This document shows, one piece after another, positions 11,268 to 20,003 of a stretch of 64,000 nucleotides of DNA. This DNA is from Arthrobacter sp. zg-Y238. GTDB lineage: Bacteria; Actinomycetota; Actinomycetes; Actinomycetales; Micrococcaceae. The position numbers and the translations under genes were made by a program. The stretch covers positions 1 to 64,000 of the forward strand of contig NZ_JANFLU010000005.1 in the NCBI RefSeq assembly GCF_024385525.1, given 5' to 3'. Under the pieces are notes generated by a model that saw nothing but the letters and a program-made list of their open reading frames with translations, ran no database searches and had not been told where the DNA came from. Position 1 is the stretch's first letter; every line of letters begins with the position of its first letter.

Positions 11268-13006
11268 GGACCAACTTCGACGTGTGGGCACCCAAGGCCG
11301 GCACCGTGACGCTGCTGGCCGACGGCCGGCGGCTGTCGATGACCCGCGGCGAGAACGGCTGGTGGCACGTCCAGCATGCCGAGCTCACCGAGGACATCGA
11401 CTACGGCTACCTGATTGACGACGCCGAGACGCCCGTGCCGGACCCCCGGTCCCGGCGGCAGCCCGAGGGCGTGCACGCCCTTTCGCGCACCTTTGACCCG
11501 GATGTTTACCAGTGGCATGACGCCGGCTGGGTCTCCCCGGGGCTCGACGGCGGCGCCATCTACGAAATGCACGTGGGCACCTTCACCCCCGAGGGGACGC
11601 TGGACGCAGCAATCGGGCGGCTGGACTACCTGGTGGACCTGGGTGTGCGCTTTGTCGAACTCCTGCCGGTCAATGCCTTCAACGGAACCCACAACTGGGG
11701 TTACGACGGCGTGCTCTGGTACGCCGTGCAGGAAACCTACGGCGGGCCCGAGGCCTACCAGCGGTTCGTCGACGCGGCCCACCAGGCCGGACTCGGCGTT
11801 ATCCAGGACGTTGTCTACAACCACCTTGGACCCAGCGGCAATTACCTGCCGATGTTCGGCCCGTACCTCACCGAGGGGAAGTCGAACACCTGGGGGGACT
11901 CCGTCAACCTGGACGGTCCGCTCTCCGACGTTGTCCGCGAATACATTGTGGACAACGTCCTGATGTGGTTCCGCGACTACCACGTGGACGGGCTGCGCCT
12001 GGATGCGGTGCACGCACTGCACGACGAACGCGCCGTGCACATCCTCGAAGAAATGGCAGCCGCCACGGACAAGTGCGCCGAAGCCCTGGGGAAGCCGCTG
12101 TTCCTCATCGCGGAGTCGGATTTGAACAACCCCCGGCTCATCACCCCGCGGAACGTCAACGGCTACGGCCTTGCCGGCCAGTGGTCCGATGACTTCCACC
12201 ATGCCGCCCATACCAACCTCACGGGTGAAAACGGCGGCTACTACGAGGACTTCGACTCCCTCGAAGCGCTGGCGAAGGTGCTGCAGGAAGGGTTCTTCCA
12301 CAACGGAACGTTCTCCTCCTTCCGGGAACGCGGTCACGGACGTCCGCTGGACAAGGAGGTGGTGACCGCGCGCCAGCTGGTCACGGCCATCCAGAACCAC
12401 GACCAGATCGGCAACCGGGCGGCCGGTGACCGGCTGAGCGCGACGCTGGGGTACGAGCAGCTTGCCCTCGGCGCGGTGCTGAGCCTCGCCTCGCCGTTCA
12501 CTCCCATGCTCTTTATGGGTGAAGAATTCGGGGCCTCCACGCCCTGGCAGTTCTTCACGTCCCATCCGGAACCCGAACTGGGGAAGGCCACGGCAGAGGG
12601 CCGCCTGAAGGAATTCGAGCGGATGGGGTGGGACCCGGCTACGGTTCCCAACCCCCAGGATCCGTCCACCTTCACCAACTCGAAGCTGGACTGGTCCGAG
12701 GTGGAAGAGGGCGATCACGGCCGGCTGCTGGACCTGTACCGCAGGCTCCTGACCCTGCGCCGGGAAACCCCCGACCTGATGGACCCGGACCTGCGCAACA
12801 TCCGGGTGGACTATGACGAAGTGGGCCGCTGGCTGGTTATGCAGCGTGGTTCCACGGCGGTGGCGCTGAACTTTGCCGACACCCCGCGCGAGGTGCCGCT
12901 TCCGTTCGGCAAGCAGGCGGACGTCCTGCTCGAAACCGCGCCGGTTGAGCTCTACGGCGATGCCGTGCAGCTGCCGGCATACGGTGCGGCCATCCTGGCC
13001 GGCTAG
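11264..13006 (+). CDS. treZ: Malto-oligosyltrehalose trehalohydrolase TreZ
   Basis: Releases trehalose from the TreY product; a GH13 enzyme with an N-terminal CBM48-like domain ([18 protein letters not shown]) and a barrel with LRLDAVHAL (nucleophile), LIAESDLN (acid) and QNHDQIGNR. The 580 aa are full family length. The ATG at 11264 overlaps the treY TGA. The gene ends the tre operon and is followed by a strong hairpin facing the convergent uronate-reductase gene. No second trehalose pathway (otsAB, treS) is in the window. Confidence 0.96.
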   Translation: MRTNFDVWAPKAGTVTLLADGRRLSMTRGENGWWHVQHAELTEDIDYGYLIDDAETPVPDPRSRRQPEGVHALSRTFDPDVYQWHDAGWVSPGLDGGAIYEMHVGTFTPEGTLDAAIGRLDYLVDLGVRFVELLPVNAFNGTHNWGYDGVLWYAVQETYGGPEAYQRFVDAAHQAGLGVIQDVVYNHLGPSGNYLPMFGPYLTEGKSNTWGDSVNLDGPLSDVVREYIVDNVLMWFRDYHVDGLRLDAVHALHDERAVHILEEMAAATDKCAEALGKPLFLIAESDLNNPRLITPRNVNGYGLAGQWSDDFHHAAHTNLTGENGGYYEDFDSLEALAKVLQEGFFHNGTFSSFRERGHGRPLDKEVVTARQLVTAIQNHDQIGNRAAGDRLSATLGYEQLALGAVLSLASPFTPMLFMGEEFGASTPWQFFTSHPEPELGKATAEGRLKEFERMGWDPATVPNPQDPSTFTNSKLDWSEVEEGDHGRLLDLYRRLLTLRRETPDLMDPDLRNIRVDYDEVGRWLVMQRGSTAVALNFADTPREVPLPFGKQADVLLETAPVELYGDAVQLPAYGAAILAG

Positions 13007-13023
13007 CAGGCAGGAAAACGAAT

Positions 13024-13057
13024 CCGGCCGGGGTGGTTAGGCAACCACCCCGGCCGG
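13024..13057. terminator. Bidirectional terminator between treZ and the hexuronate operon
   Basis: A perfect 15-bp stem (13024-13038 with 13043-13057) and tetraloop AGGC lie in the 56-bp gap between two convergent operons. It is strongly GC-rich without a long U-run, as is usual for terminators in such genomes. Confidence 0.8.
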
Positions 13058-13062
13058 ACCGG

Positions 13063-14601
13063 TTAAGGTGACTGGCTCAGGGAGCCGAGCAACTCCGCGG
13101 CGTGGGCAGCAACGGCGGTGCGGAAGCCGGGGTTCCCGGCCACCGGGGCTGAAAAAACGCCGGGCAACTCGAACATTCGGTCCACCAGGCCGCCCTGGGG
13201 TCCCCGGGCTTTCCCGGCCAGGACTTCTGCGAGCGGATCCTGGAGCGGCAGCTCGTTGCCGAACGCATCCCTGCCGCGGTAGACGAAGACCATCCACCCG
13301 GCCACGAGCCGGGCCAGCGCCTCGGGGACCACTCCCCGGGCCAGCAGGTCTTCCACCGCTCCCAGGGCCCGCACAGGCAGCTTCTGTGATCCGTCCATCG
13401 CCACCTGCAGGGTGGTGTGGCCCAAGGCAGGGTTCCGGAAACGGGCAAGGATCCCGGCGGCGTATTCCGCCAGGTCCACACCCGGGGGCGGGCTCAGCGT
13501 CGGGAGGACTTCGGCCTGCAGTGCGGCAGCCGCGGCCGCCAGCTCCTCGTCCGCGGCTGCCTCGGCAATGGTCCGGTAGCCCCGCAGCGCCCCCAGATAG
13601 GCCAGCAGTGAATGGGTGCCGTTGAGCAGGCGCAGCTTGGCCGCTTCGAAGGGCCGCACATCCCGGGTCACCACCGCGCCGGCCAGCTCCCATGCCGGCC
13701 GCCGTGCGGCGAAATCATCCGACAGGATCCACTGCCCGAACGGCTCTGCGACTACCAGTCCCTCGTCGCGCAGGCCCAGCAGCGTCTGAGCCTCCCGCCG
13801 GTCAGCCTCGGTGGCTGCGGGGACTATGCGGTCCACCATGGTGTCCGGAAAGGAAACGGATTCGCATACCCAGTCCCGGAAGCCGGAACCGCCGGCTGCA
13901 GCCATTTCCGTCAACAATGTGCGGGTGACGGACCCGTTGGCGCTGAGGTTGTCACACGAGATGACATTCAGCGGAGCACCCGATGAGCGGTACCGGGCGA
14001 AGAGCCCGCGGGCCAGCAGTCCCAGCGGAGTCCGGGCGGCGTCGTCGGAGTTCGCCGGCCGGCGGCTGTCCCGTTCAAGGACGGCCAGGTCCGCCGCAAC
14101 GGCAGGACTATCCAGCGCCAGGTGCCCGGAGGCATCCCGGGGATACCCCTTTTCCGTGATGGTCATGGTGACGACCGTGGTTTCCCGTGCCGCCAGCGCC
14201 TGGATCACCCGCGGCGTGTCCCGGCCCGGGAAGGCAACGCCGCGCAGTGATCCGATGATGCGGGCACTGCTGTCCTCCTCCCGGGAGCCGGCCGCTTTGG
14301 TCAGCACGGTGTACAGCCCGTCCTGCGGCTGCAGGGCGTCCGCTACCTTGGCCGTCCGCCCCGTCACGCCGAGGATTCCCCATCCGGCGTCACCCGAGGC
14401 AGCGGCTGCGTCTTCCGTATAGACCGCTTGGTGGGCACGGTGGAAGGCACCGAGTCCGAGATGGACCATCCCGATGCGCAGACTCCGCGGCTCCACAGCG
14501 GGTCCCGCTGCGGAACCGGCTCCGGACGCAGCGAGGGCGGACAGGCTGAGGCGTTCGGACTCCTGCCCGGCCGCGGCGGCCACACCTGCCTCAGTCCGCA
14601 T
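13063..14601 (-). CDS. uxuB: Mannitol dehydrogenase-family fructuronate/tagaturonate reductase
   Basis: NAD-dependent long-chain polyol dehydrogenase; here most likely reduces fructuronate to mannonate and perhaps tagaturonate to altronate. At 512 aa the family landmarks are clear: LGLGAFHRAHQA (about residues 48-59), TMTITEKGY (about 146-153), SCDNLSANG (about 215-223) and the catalytic KLRLLNGTHS (Lys322). It is the last gene of the minus-strand uptake operon, its start overlapping the second permease by 11 bp. The assignment to uronates rather than mannitol rests on uxaC, the dehydratases, eda and kdgK across the divergent promoter. Alternatives: mannitol 2-dehydrogenase or D-arabinitol dehydrogenase. 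Confidence 0.8.
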   Translation of the reverse strand: MRTEAGVAAAAGQESERLSLSALAASGAGSAAGPAVEPRSLRIGMVHLGLGAFHRAHQAVYTEDAAAASGDAGWGILGVTGRTAKVADALQPQDGLYTVLTKAAGSREEDSSARIIGSLRGVAFPGRDTPRVIQALAARETTVVTMTITEKGYPRDASGHLALDSPAVAADLAVLERDSRRPANSDDAARTPLGLLARGLFARYRSSGAPLNVISCDNLSANGSVTRTLLTEMAAAGGSGFRDWVCESVSFPDTMVDRIVPAATEADRREAQTLLGLRDEGLVVAEPFGQWILSDDFAARRPAWELAGAVVTRDVRPFEAAKLRLLNGTHSLLAYLGALRGYRTIAEAAADEELAAAAAALQAEVLPTLSPPPGVDLAEYAAGILARFRNPALGHTTLQVAMDGSQKLPVRALGAVEDLLARGVVPEALARLVAGWMVFVYRGRDAFGNELPLQDPLAEVLAGKARGPQGGLVDRMFELPGVFSAPVAGNPGFRTAVAAHAAELLGSLSQSP

Positions 14602-15472
14602 CTTGGCGCACCTGCGAAACCAGCTGGGTGGGGTTGACGAACCGCAGCGCGATCACCAGCAGCACCATCATCATGAGCATGTAGATCACCGCCATGGCGT
14701 CCACGGACTGCTGGGCACGGATCCCTGCCCCCGTCATCGCGGTAAAGAGCGCTACGACGAGGGTGTCGGATTCGGAGTTGGACGTGAGGAAGGTCAGTTC
14801 GAACATCCCCACCGTGCGGACCAGGACCAGCACTGCCGCCGCCAGGACGCCGGGAATCAGCAGGGGAGCGAGGATCCGGACAAACATGCGCGTCATGTTG
14901 GCCCCGCACATCCGTGCTGCGGACTCGATGGACGGGTTGATCTGTTCAATGAAGGGCGTCATGGTCAGGATGACAAACGGAACCGAGGGCACCAGGTTGG
15001 CAAGGATTACTCCGGTCAGCCCCGGTGCCAGGTGGTAGTACGTCAGCAGTGTGGCCAGCGGGATGCCGTAGGTGATCGGCGGCATCATGATCGGAAGCAG
15101 GAACACGAGCATCACGAGGGATTTGCCGGGGAAATTGCGGCGCGCCAGGACGTACGAGGCCGGCGCCCCGATCAGCACCGACAGGCTCACCACCGTGACG
15201 GCGACAATCACCGTGGTACTGACCACCTGGCCCAGGTCGTACTCCCGCCAGGCGTCGCCGTACCATGACGCCGTGTAGCTGGACGGGAACCAGGTGTCGA
15301 ACCATTGGCCGGCCAGGGAATTGACCACTACCGAGGCAACCACGCCGAAGAGCAGGATGAGGAACAGGGCCATGCCGCCCCAGACCAGGAAGGTGCCCGG
15401 GGTCGCCCTGAGGCGGCGTCGTTCGGGCGGCGGCGACGTGGGTGTCCTGTCGTTAACTGTGGTGGTGCTCAT
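14591..15472 (-). CDS. ABC transporter permease (PotC-like)
   Basis: Inner-membrane subunit of a binding-protein-dependent importer, 293 aa, with about six hydrophobic segments after a Pro/Arg-rich cytoplasmic N-terminus. The conserved EAA-loop region is visible as ESAARMCGANMTRMFVRILAP about two-thirds along, the contact site for the ATPase. Sequence style fits the polyamine/ferric/phosphonate-type class (PotC, FbpB-like) rather than the classical carbohydrate class. Its start coincides with the last base of the preceding permease stop, and its end overlaps the reductase gene. Substrate is inferred only from context: a hexuronate or oligouronide. Confidence 0.85.
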   Translation of the reverse strand: MSTTTVNDRTPTSPPPERRRLRATPGTFLVWGGMALFLILLFGVVASVVVNSLAGQWFDTWFPSSYTASWYGDAWREYDLGQVVSTTVIVAVTVVSLSVLIGAPASYVLARRNFPGKSLVMLVFLLPIMMPPITYGIPLATLLTYYHLAPGLTGVILANLVPSVPFVILTMTPFIEQINPSIESAARMCGANMTRMFVRILAPLLIPGVLAAAVLVLVRTVGMFELTFLTSNSESDTLVVALFTAMTGAGIRAQQSVDAMAVIYMLMMMVLLVIALRFVNPTQLVSQVRQDAD

Positions 15473-16398
15473 CAGCCCTTACCTCCGGTGCTTCCCTTGT
15501 ACATCCGGGAGCGCCACAGCAGCACCAGGACAATGACGGCGAGCTCCACCGCTCCCATCACAATCGCGGCGGCGGACGCCAATGGATAGTCGAACTGCTG
15601 GCCCCACGCGTTGTAGGCCACGTAGGCGATGACCCGGGTGGAACCGGACGGATCTCCCACAAGGATGGCCGAGGGGAAAACGCTGAACGCCAGTACGAAG
15701 GTCAGGCAGAACGTGATGGCAAGCCCAGGTGCCAGCAACGGAAGGGTGATTTTGCGGAACCGCTGTTTCCAGTCCGCTCCCAGCGTCCGCGCTGCGGCTT
15801 CGAGGGAGGGATCGATGCCCGAGAGGTAGGAGAGGATCAGCAGGAAAGCGAACGGGAACCCGGAAATGATGAGGGACCAGAGCACACCCCAGTAGTTCTG
15901 GACGAGGTCAAGCGGACCGACTCCGAACAGCTCAAGGAACCGGTTCAGCCAGCCGCGCTGGCCGAAGAAATTCAACAGGCCTTCCGCGGTGAGGACCGTG
16001 CCCAGCGTGATGGGGATGACCAGCACAGTGGTCAGCATCCGCTTGCCGCGGAATTTTCCGCGCATTTTGTAGGCGAGGGGAATGGACGCCGCTACATTGA
16101 ACACGGCGGCCGGGACGGCGAGTTTGAGAGTGATCCAGATGGACTCCAGCCCGCGCATCGAGGGATCGGTGAAGAACTTGATGTAGGCGCCGAACAGCCC
16201 GCCTTCCCGGGGCTGGAAGGAAAGCCCCAGTCCGTAGACGAACGGGTAGACGAACAGGACCAGGGCAAACAGGAGGGCCGGCACCAGCAGCAGGAGCAGC
16301 CGGTCAATGCCCCGTTCGGCCAGCCTGTGGGACAGTGCCGGCCGGGAGCCGGGCGTCGGGGCGCCGGACCCGCGGGTTTTGCCGGTGGACACGCTCAT
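15472..16398 (-). CDS. ABC transporter permease (PotB-like)
   Basis: First of two permease subunits, 308 aa, with a positively charged N-terminus then about six membrane spans beginning near LLLLLVPALLFALVLFVYPFVYG. The EAA-like loop is LEAAARTLGADWKQRFRKITLP. The start overlaps the ATPase stop (ATGA) and the end touches the next permease start. In the operon LacI-SBP-ATPase-permease-permease-reductase every junction overlaps, which argues for coordinated subunit levels. Confidence 0.85.
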   Translation of the reverse strand: MSVSTGKTRGSGAPTPGSRPALSHRLAERGIDRLLLLLVPALLFALVLFVYPFVYGLGLSFQPREGGLFGAYIKFFTDPSMRGLESIWITLKLAVPAAVFNVAASIPLAYKMRGKFRGKRMLTTVLVIPITLGTVLTAEGLLNFFGQRGWLNRFLELFGVGPLDLVQNYWGVLWSLIISGFPFAFLLILSYLSGIDPSLEAAARTLGADWKQRFRKITLPLLAPGLAITFCLTFVLAFSVFPSAILVGDPSGSTRVIAYVAYNAWGQQFDYPLASAAAIVMGAVELAVIVLVLLWRSRMYKGSTGGKG

Positions 16399-17528
16399 GG
16401 CGTGGCTTCCTGCAGTTCACGTCCGGCAGGGGTTCCGCTGTCCATGGATGAGGCGAAGACAAGTACCCGCTCGTGGCGGGCTGAGACGATGATCCGCTGG
16501 CCCGGTTCGGCACGCCGGTGGGTGCGGATATGGAGCGCCTGCCCGGCGTCGGTGCGTGCCTCCACTGCAAACTCGCGTCCCTGGTACTCAACGACTTCGA
16601 CTGTCGCTTCAAGCTGGGTGGTGCCGTCGGCCGCCGTCAGGGACCCGGCAATATCGAAATCTTCTGGGCGGATTCCCACCTTGACGGCGTCCCCGGGCGC
16701 CACCGGATCTTTGGTGGAGCCGGTGATGCCGGTGCCCGCCACGGACACGGTGGCGGAGCCTCCCCGGGTTTGCTCAACCACGCCGTCAAGCAGGTTCCGG
16801 TAGCCCATGAAATCGGCCACGTGCCAGTTGGCGGGATGCTCGTGCAGGTCCTGCGGCGTGCCGACCTGCTGTACCTCGCCCTGCCGCAGGACCACCAGAC
16901 GGTCGGCCAGGGACAGGGCTTCCTCCTGGTCGTGGGTGACATAAATGGTGGTCAGGCCCAGTGACTGGTGGAGCCGGCGGATCTCCGTCCGCATTTCCAG
17001 CCGCAGCTTGGCATCCAGGTTGGAGAGCGGCTCGTCCATCAGGACCAGCGGCGGCCGCAGCACGACGGCGCGGGCGATTGCCACACGCTGCTGCTGGCCG
17101 CCGGACATCTGTCCGGGAAGCTTCCGGGCATGCGGTCCCAGCTGGACGAGCTCGATGGCCTCCGCGACACGGGTCTTAATCTCGGCCCGGGGCACCTTCC
17201 GCATTTCCAGTCCGAACGCGATGTTCTTCTCCACGGTGAGGTGGGGGAAGAGGGCATAGTTCTGGAAGACCATTCCAAACCCGCGTTTTTCCGGCGGCAG
17301 GCGGTCAATCTGGCGCCCGTCCATAAGGATCCGGCCGCCGGTCAGGGGAAGGAGCCCGGCCAGGCAGTTCAAGGCTGTCGACTTTCCGCAGCCCGAAGGT
17401 CCCAGCAGTGCGATGAATTCGCCGCTGCTGATGCTGAGGCTGAGGTTGGCGAGGGCTGACTGCCCACCGAAGTCCCGGGCAACCCGCTGCAGTTCGAGTG
17501 TCTTGAATGCAGTGGCGTGGATGCTCAT
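16395..17528 (-). CDS. ABC transporter ATP-binding protein (PotA-like)
   Basis: ATPase of the importer, 377 aa. Seen: Walker A GPSGCGKST, Q-loop in GMVFQNYALFPHLTV, signature MSGGQQQRVAIARA, Walker B LVLMDEPLSNLDAK and H-loop TIYVTHDQEEA. After the nucleotide-binding domain (about residues 1-240) comes a regulatory TOBE-type domain (about 280-360), typical of PotA/FbpC/UgpC-class proteins. ATGA overlap with the upstream lipoprotein gene. Transport class can be read from sequence, substrate cannot. Confidence 0.9.
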   Translation of the reverse strand: MSIHATAFKTLELQRVARDFGGQSALANLSLSISSGEFIALLGPSGCGKSTALNCLAGLLPLTGGRILMDGRQIDRLPPEKRGFGMVFQNYALFPHLTVEKNIAFGLEMRKVPRAEIKTRVAEAIELVQLGPHARKLPGQMSGGQQQRVAIARAVVLRPPLVLMDEPLSNLDAKLRLEMRTEIRRLHQSLGLTTIYVTHDQEEALSLADRLVVLRQGEVQQVGTPQDLHEHPANWHVADFMGYRNLLDGVVEQTRGGSATVSVAGTGITGSTKDPVAPGDAVKVGIRPEDFDIAGSLTAADGTTQLEATVEVVEYQGREFAVEARTDAGQALHIRTHRRAEPGQRIIVSARHERVLVFASSMDSGTPAGRELQEATP

Positions 17529-18748
17529 TTCTTTTCTTCAATCTTTCCGCTCGCGACTTCGGTGTCCCAGGTGTTGAACGCGGTCACGAGGTCTTCCGCG
17601 CTGATCGGAGTGGCCTTGGGATTGTCCTCGATCAGGGCGTCGTACTCCGGCCGTCCGAACTTCTTGATGATGTCCTGGCTGCTCTGGGGAGCCATGTCCA
17701 GGGTCACGTCCTCCACCGCCGGGCCGGGGTAGAAATAGCCGCTGTCGTAGGTCTTGGCCTGCTGCTCAGGCGTCAGCGCATACTGCAGGACCTGGAGAAT
17801 GGCAGACATCTTGTCGGCGGAAACACCCTTCGGAACAACCGCATACTGGGCATCGGTTACCCAGGTGAAGCCTTCCAGTGCCTGGACCTCGAAATTGGCC
17901 GGAACCTGTTCGAGCGCCCGCGGGTTGATGTCCCACCCGGTAGTGGTCAAGGCCATGTCCCAGGTGCCGTTCTTGAGGTTGTTCATGGTGACGCCGGTAC
18001 CCGTGGGATATGAGGAGATGTTCTGGTTCAGCTGCTTGAGGTAATCCCAGGTCTTGGTCCAGCCGGCCTCCGGGTCCTTGGGATCGTCATCGCCCAGGAT
18101 GTAGGGAAGGCCCATGAGGAACGTGCGTCCCGGTCCGGAGTTGGCCGGCCGCGCGTAGCCGAACTTCCCCGGGTTTTCCTGCGTCCATGCCAGCAGTTCC
18201 TCGGCGGTGGTGGGCGGGTTGGGGACCTTGTCCGGGTTGTACTCCAGCAGCGGGCCGGAGGGGTAATAGGTCAGAGCTACGCCCTTGCCCTCGGCCAGTT
18301 CCTGCATCTGTGCGGCCGGCTCCTGATAGTTATCCATATTGGACAACCGGTCCTTGTAATCCGTAGCGATCGGCACGAAAAGGTCTTCGCTGATCCCGGC
18401 GGAGAGGCCGTCGGTGCCGGTCAGCACCAGGTCGATCTGCAGGTTCCCGGCCTGCTGCTGGGCCTTGAGCTTGCCGGCCATGTCCGGGGCGCCTGCGGTT
18501 TCCCATGTCACGCCGGAGACGACGTCCGGATGTTCGCTGACGAAGTCGTTGAAGATCCCTTCCGTCAGTTGCTTGTTGCCGGCAACGTCCAGGATGTTCA
18601 ACGTCACCGCCTCGGACGGGGCATCGGGAACATCGCTGGTGGACAGCGGTTCACTGCCCGCGTCGCTGCCGGGTGCACCGCAGCCGACGGCGATCAGCGC
18701 GGCCGCCGCGAAAACAGAAAGCATCTGCATTTTCTTACTGGTGCGCAT
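17525..18748 (-). CDS. ABC transporter solute-binding lipoprotein
   Basis: Extracellular substrate receptor of the putative uronate importer, 407 aa. The N-terminus is a lipoprotein signal: basic residues, hydrophobic AAAALIAV, then GC with the Cys as lipidation site (about residue 23) and an acidic Ser/Gly linker. The mature part resembles family 1/PotD-AfuA-type receptors (EAVTLNILDVAGNKQL at the start). I choose the ATG at 18748 because AAAGG precedes it at good spacing; the frame stays open to 18829 inside the regulator gene. It overlaps the lacI-type gene by 14 bp and the ATPase by 4 bp. Confidence 0.88.
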   Translation of the reverse strand: MRTSKKMQMLSVFAAAALIAVGCGAPGSDAGSEPLSTSDVPDAPSEAVTLNILDVAGNKQLTEGIFNDFVSEHPDVVSGVTWETAGAPDMAGKLKAQQQAGNLQIDLVLTGTDGLSAGISEDLFVPIATDYKDRLSNMDNYQEPAAQMQELAEGKGVALTYYPSGPLLEYNPDKVPNPPTTAEELLAWTQENPGKFGYARPANSGPGRTFLMGLPYILGDDDPKDPEAGWTKTWDYLKQLNQNISSYPTGTGVTMNNLKNGTWDMALTTTGWDINPRALEQVPANFEVQALEGFTWVTDAQYAVVPKGVSADKMSAILQVLQYALTPEQQAKTYDSGYFYPGPAVEDVTLDMAPQSSQDIIKKFGRPEYDALIEDNPKATPISAEDLVTAFNTWDTEVASGKIEEKK

Positions 18749-19799
18749 TGCTTGACCTTTCATCGAGTCCGGCTTCTTCGCGGGACGTGAGGGGTGGACG
18801 GCTGGGAACGGAAGTGGAAGCACGCACAATCAATTCGACGGGCAGGGTCTCGGGGGGCAGAGGCGGGCGGTCGGGGAAAATGCTGTCGATCAGGGCATCC
18901 ACCGCCGCTGTCCCGACTTTCTGCAGCGGTGCACGGACAGTGGTCAGTGCTGGAGAAACAAGGGTTGCCGCGCTGACGTCGTCGATCCCGACGACGCTCA
19001 TGTCCGCCGGAACGTTGATGCCCCTTGCCTGGAGGCGTGAGAGGATGCCGAGGGCCATCAGGTCGTTGTAGGCCAGTACTGCCGTCGCGCCGGTGGCCAC
19101 GGCCAGGTCTGCTGCCGACATCCCGCCGCCGAACACCGGCCGGAACGAGCCGATTTCCGCCACCTTGAGCCCCGGTAGGTCCGACAAGGCACTGCGGATA
19201 CCGTTTCGCCGTTGGCCGTCGGACCACGACGTCGCGGGCCCGCCCGCATAGGCGACCGTCCGGTGTCCCAGGGCGTACAGATGGCCCAGTGCCTGCCGCA
19301 CAATCTCGGTGTCGTCCACGGTGATGCTGTGGACCTGCGGCAGCTGCCGGTTCACCAGGACCACCGTGGTGCTTTCAGTGACCGCTGCCAGATCCCGGTT
19401 GCCCATACGCGGCGAACACAGGATGAGGCCGTCCACCTGGGAGGCCAGCTTGCGCGCCAGCTCGATTTCCGTGCGCACGTCTTCATCGGAGTCGGCCACG
19501 AAGACTGCGAAACCCTCGCTCAGCGCCCGGCTCTGGACTCCCTTGGTGACGGAGGCAAAGTAGGGATTCTCGAGGTCCGGGACAACCAGGCCGAAGTTAC
19601 TGGTCCGCCCGGTGATGAGGCTCCTCGCCGAAGTGTTGGCGCTGTAACCGAGTTGCCGGGCAGCGGCCAGGATCCGGTCCCGGGTGTGGGGTGCCACTAG
19701 TTCAGACGCGGAAAGGGCACGTGAAACTGTTGAAGCGGAGACGCTCGCGAGCCTCGCCACGTCCCGAACAGTCACCGCACCGGCCATCGTGGCTCCCAC
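18735..19799 (-). CDS. LacI-family transcriptional regulator
   Basis: 354 aa. Typical LacI helix-turn-helix at residues 9-30 (TVRDVARLASVSASTVSRAL), hinge helix region after about 55 (SANTSARSLITGRTSNFGLVVPD), and a periplasmic-binding-protein-like effector domain to the end. The first methionine is at 19799; the fourth residue pair offers another ATG at 19787. It is the first gene of the minus-strand operon and faces uxaC across 204 bp holding LacI-like palindromes, so it probably represses both arms and its own gene until a uronate or pathway intermediate binds. Confidence 0.92.
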   Translation of the reverse strand: MGATMAGAVTVRDVARLASVSASTVSRALSASELVAPHTRDRILAAARQLGYSANTSARSLITGRTSNFGLVVPDLENPYFASVTKGVQSRALSEGFAVFVADSDEDVRTEIELARKLASQVDGLILCSPRMGNRDLAAVTESTTVVLVNRQLPQVHSITVDDTEIVRQALGHLYALGHRTVAYAGGPATSWSDGQRRNGIRSALSDLPGLKVAEIGSFRPVFGGGMSAADLAVATGATAVLAYNDLMALGILSRLQARGINVPADMSVVGIDDVSAATLVSPALTTVRAPLQKVGTAAVDALIDSIFPDRPPLPPETLPVELIVRASTSVPSRPPLTSREEAGLDERSSNAHQ

Positions 19800-19825
19800 C
19801 TAACATCGTTGTCGAGGCCACAAGG

Positions 19826-19843
19826 GTGTGGCGTAGACCACAC
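19826..19843. promoter_or_regulatory. Inverted repeat GTGTGG-N6-CCACAC in the hexuronate control region
   Basis: Perfect 6-bp arms (19826-19831 and 19838-19843) around a 6-nt spacer, just upstream of the regulator start and adjacent to the LacI-like operator. It could be a second protein-binding site or a hairpin in the regulator leader RNA. Confidence 0.35.
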
Positions 19844-19845
19844 AC

Positions 19846-19859
19846 TGCAATCGTTTGCA
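19846..19859. promoter_or_regulatory. Candidate LacI-family operator
   Basis: TGCAATCGTTTGCA is a 14-bp near-perfect palindrome centred on CG (five of six half-site bases match), the usual form of a LacI/GalR/CcpA-class operator. It lies in the divergent region between the regulator and uxaC, where one operator could control both arms. Confidence 0.65.
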
Positions 19860-19875
19860 AACCGTGTCAATACTT

Positions 19876-19889
19876 GTTTTCAGGAAAAC
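19876..19889. promoter_or_regulatory. Palindrome GTTTTC-AG-GAAAAC upstream of uxaC
   Basis: Perfect 6-bp arms around AG, 30 bp from the centre of the CG-type operator, about 115 bp before the uxaC start. Its AT-rich arms differ from the neighbouring LacI-like site, so it may bind a different factor or be part of the promoter. Unproven. Confidence 0.35.
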
Positions 19890-20003
19890 CAAAACCCGTA
19901 ACCGTGGCCGGGGAAACCCTTGCATTCCCGGTCCTTCGGCTGGATATTGGACTGCACCAGGCCCTGCAGGGCGTCGGCATTTTGTTTCAACGGAGAGGCA
20001 AAC

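Noticed and set aside
13063-14601. Mannitol dehydrogenase as the specific name
   Set aside because: The family is right, but the surrounding uronate genes make fructuronate/tagaturonate reductase more likely; no mannitol transporter or kinase is near.
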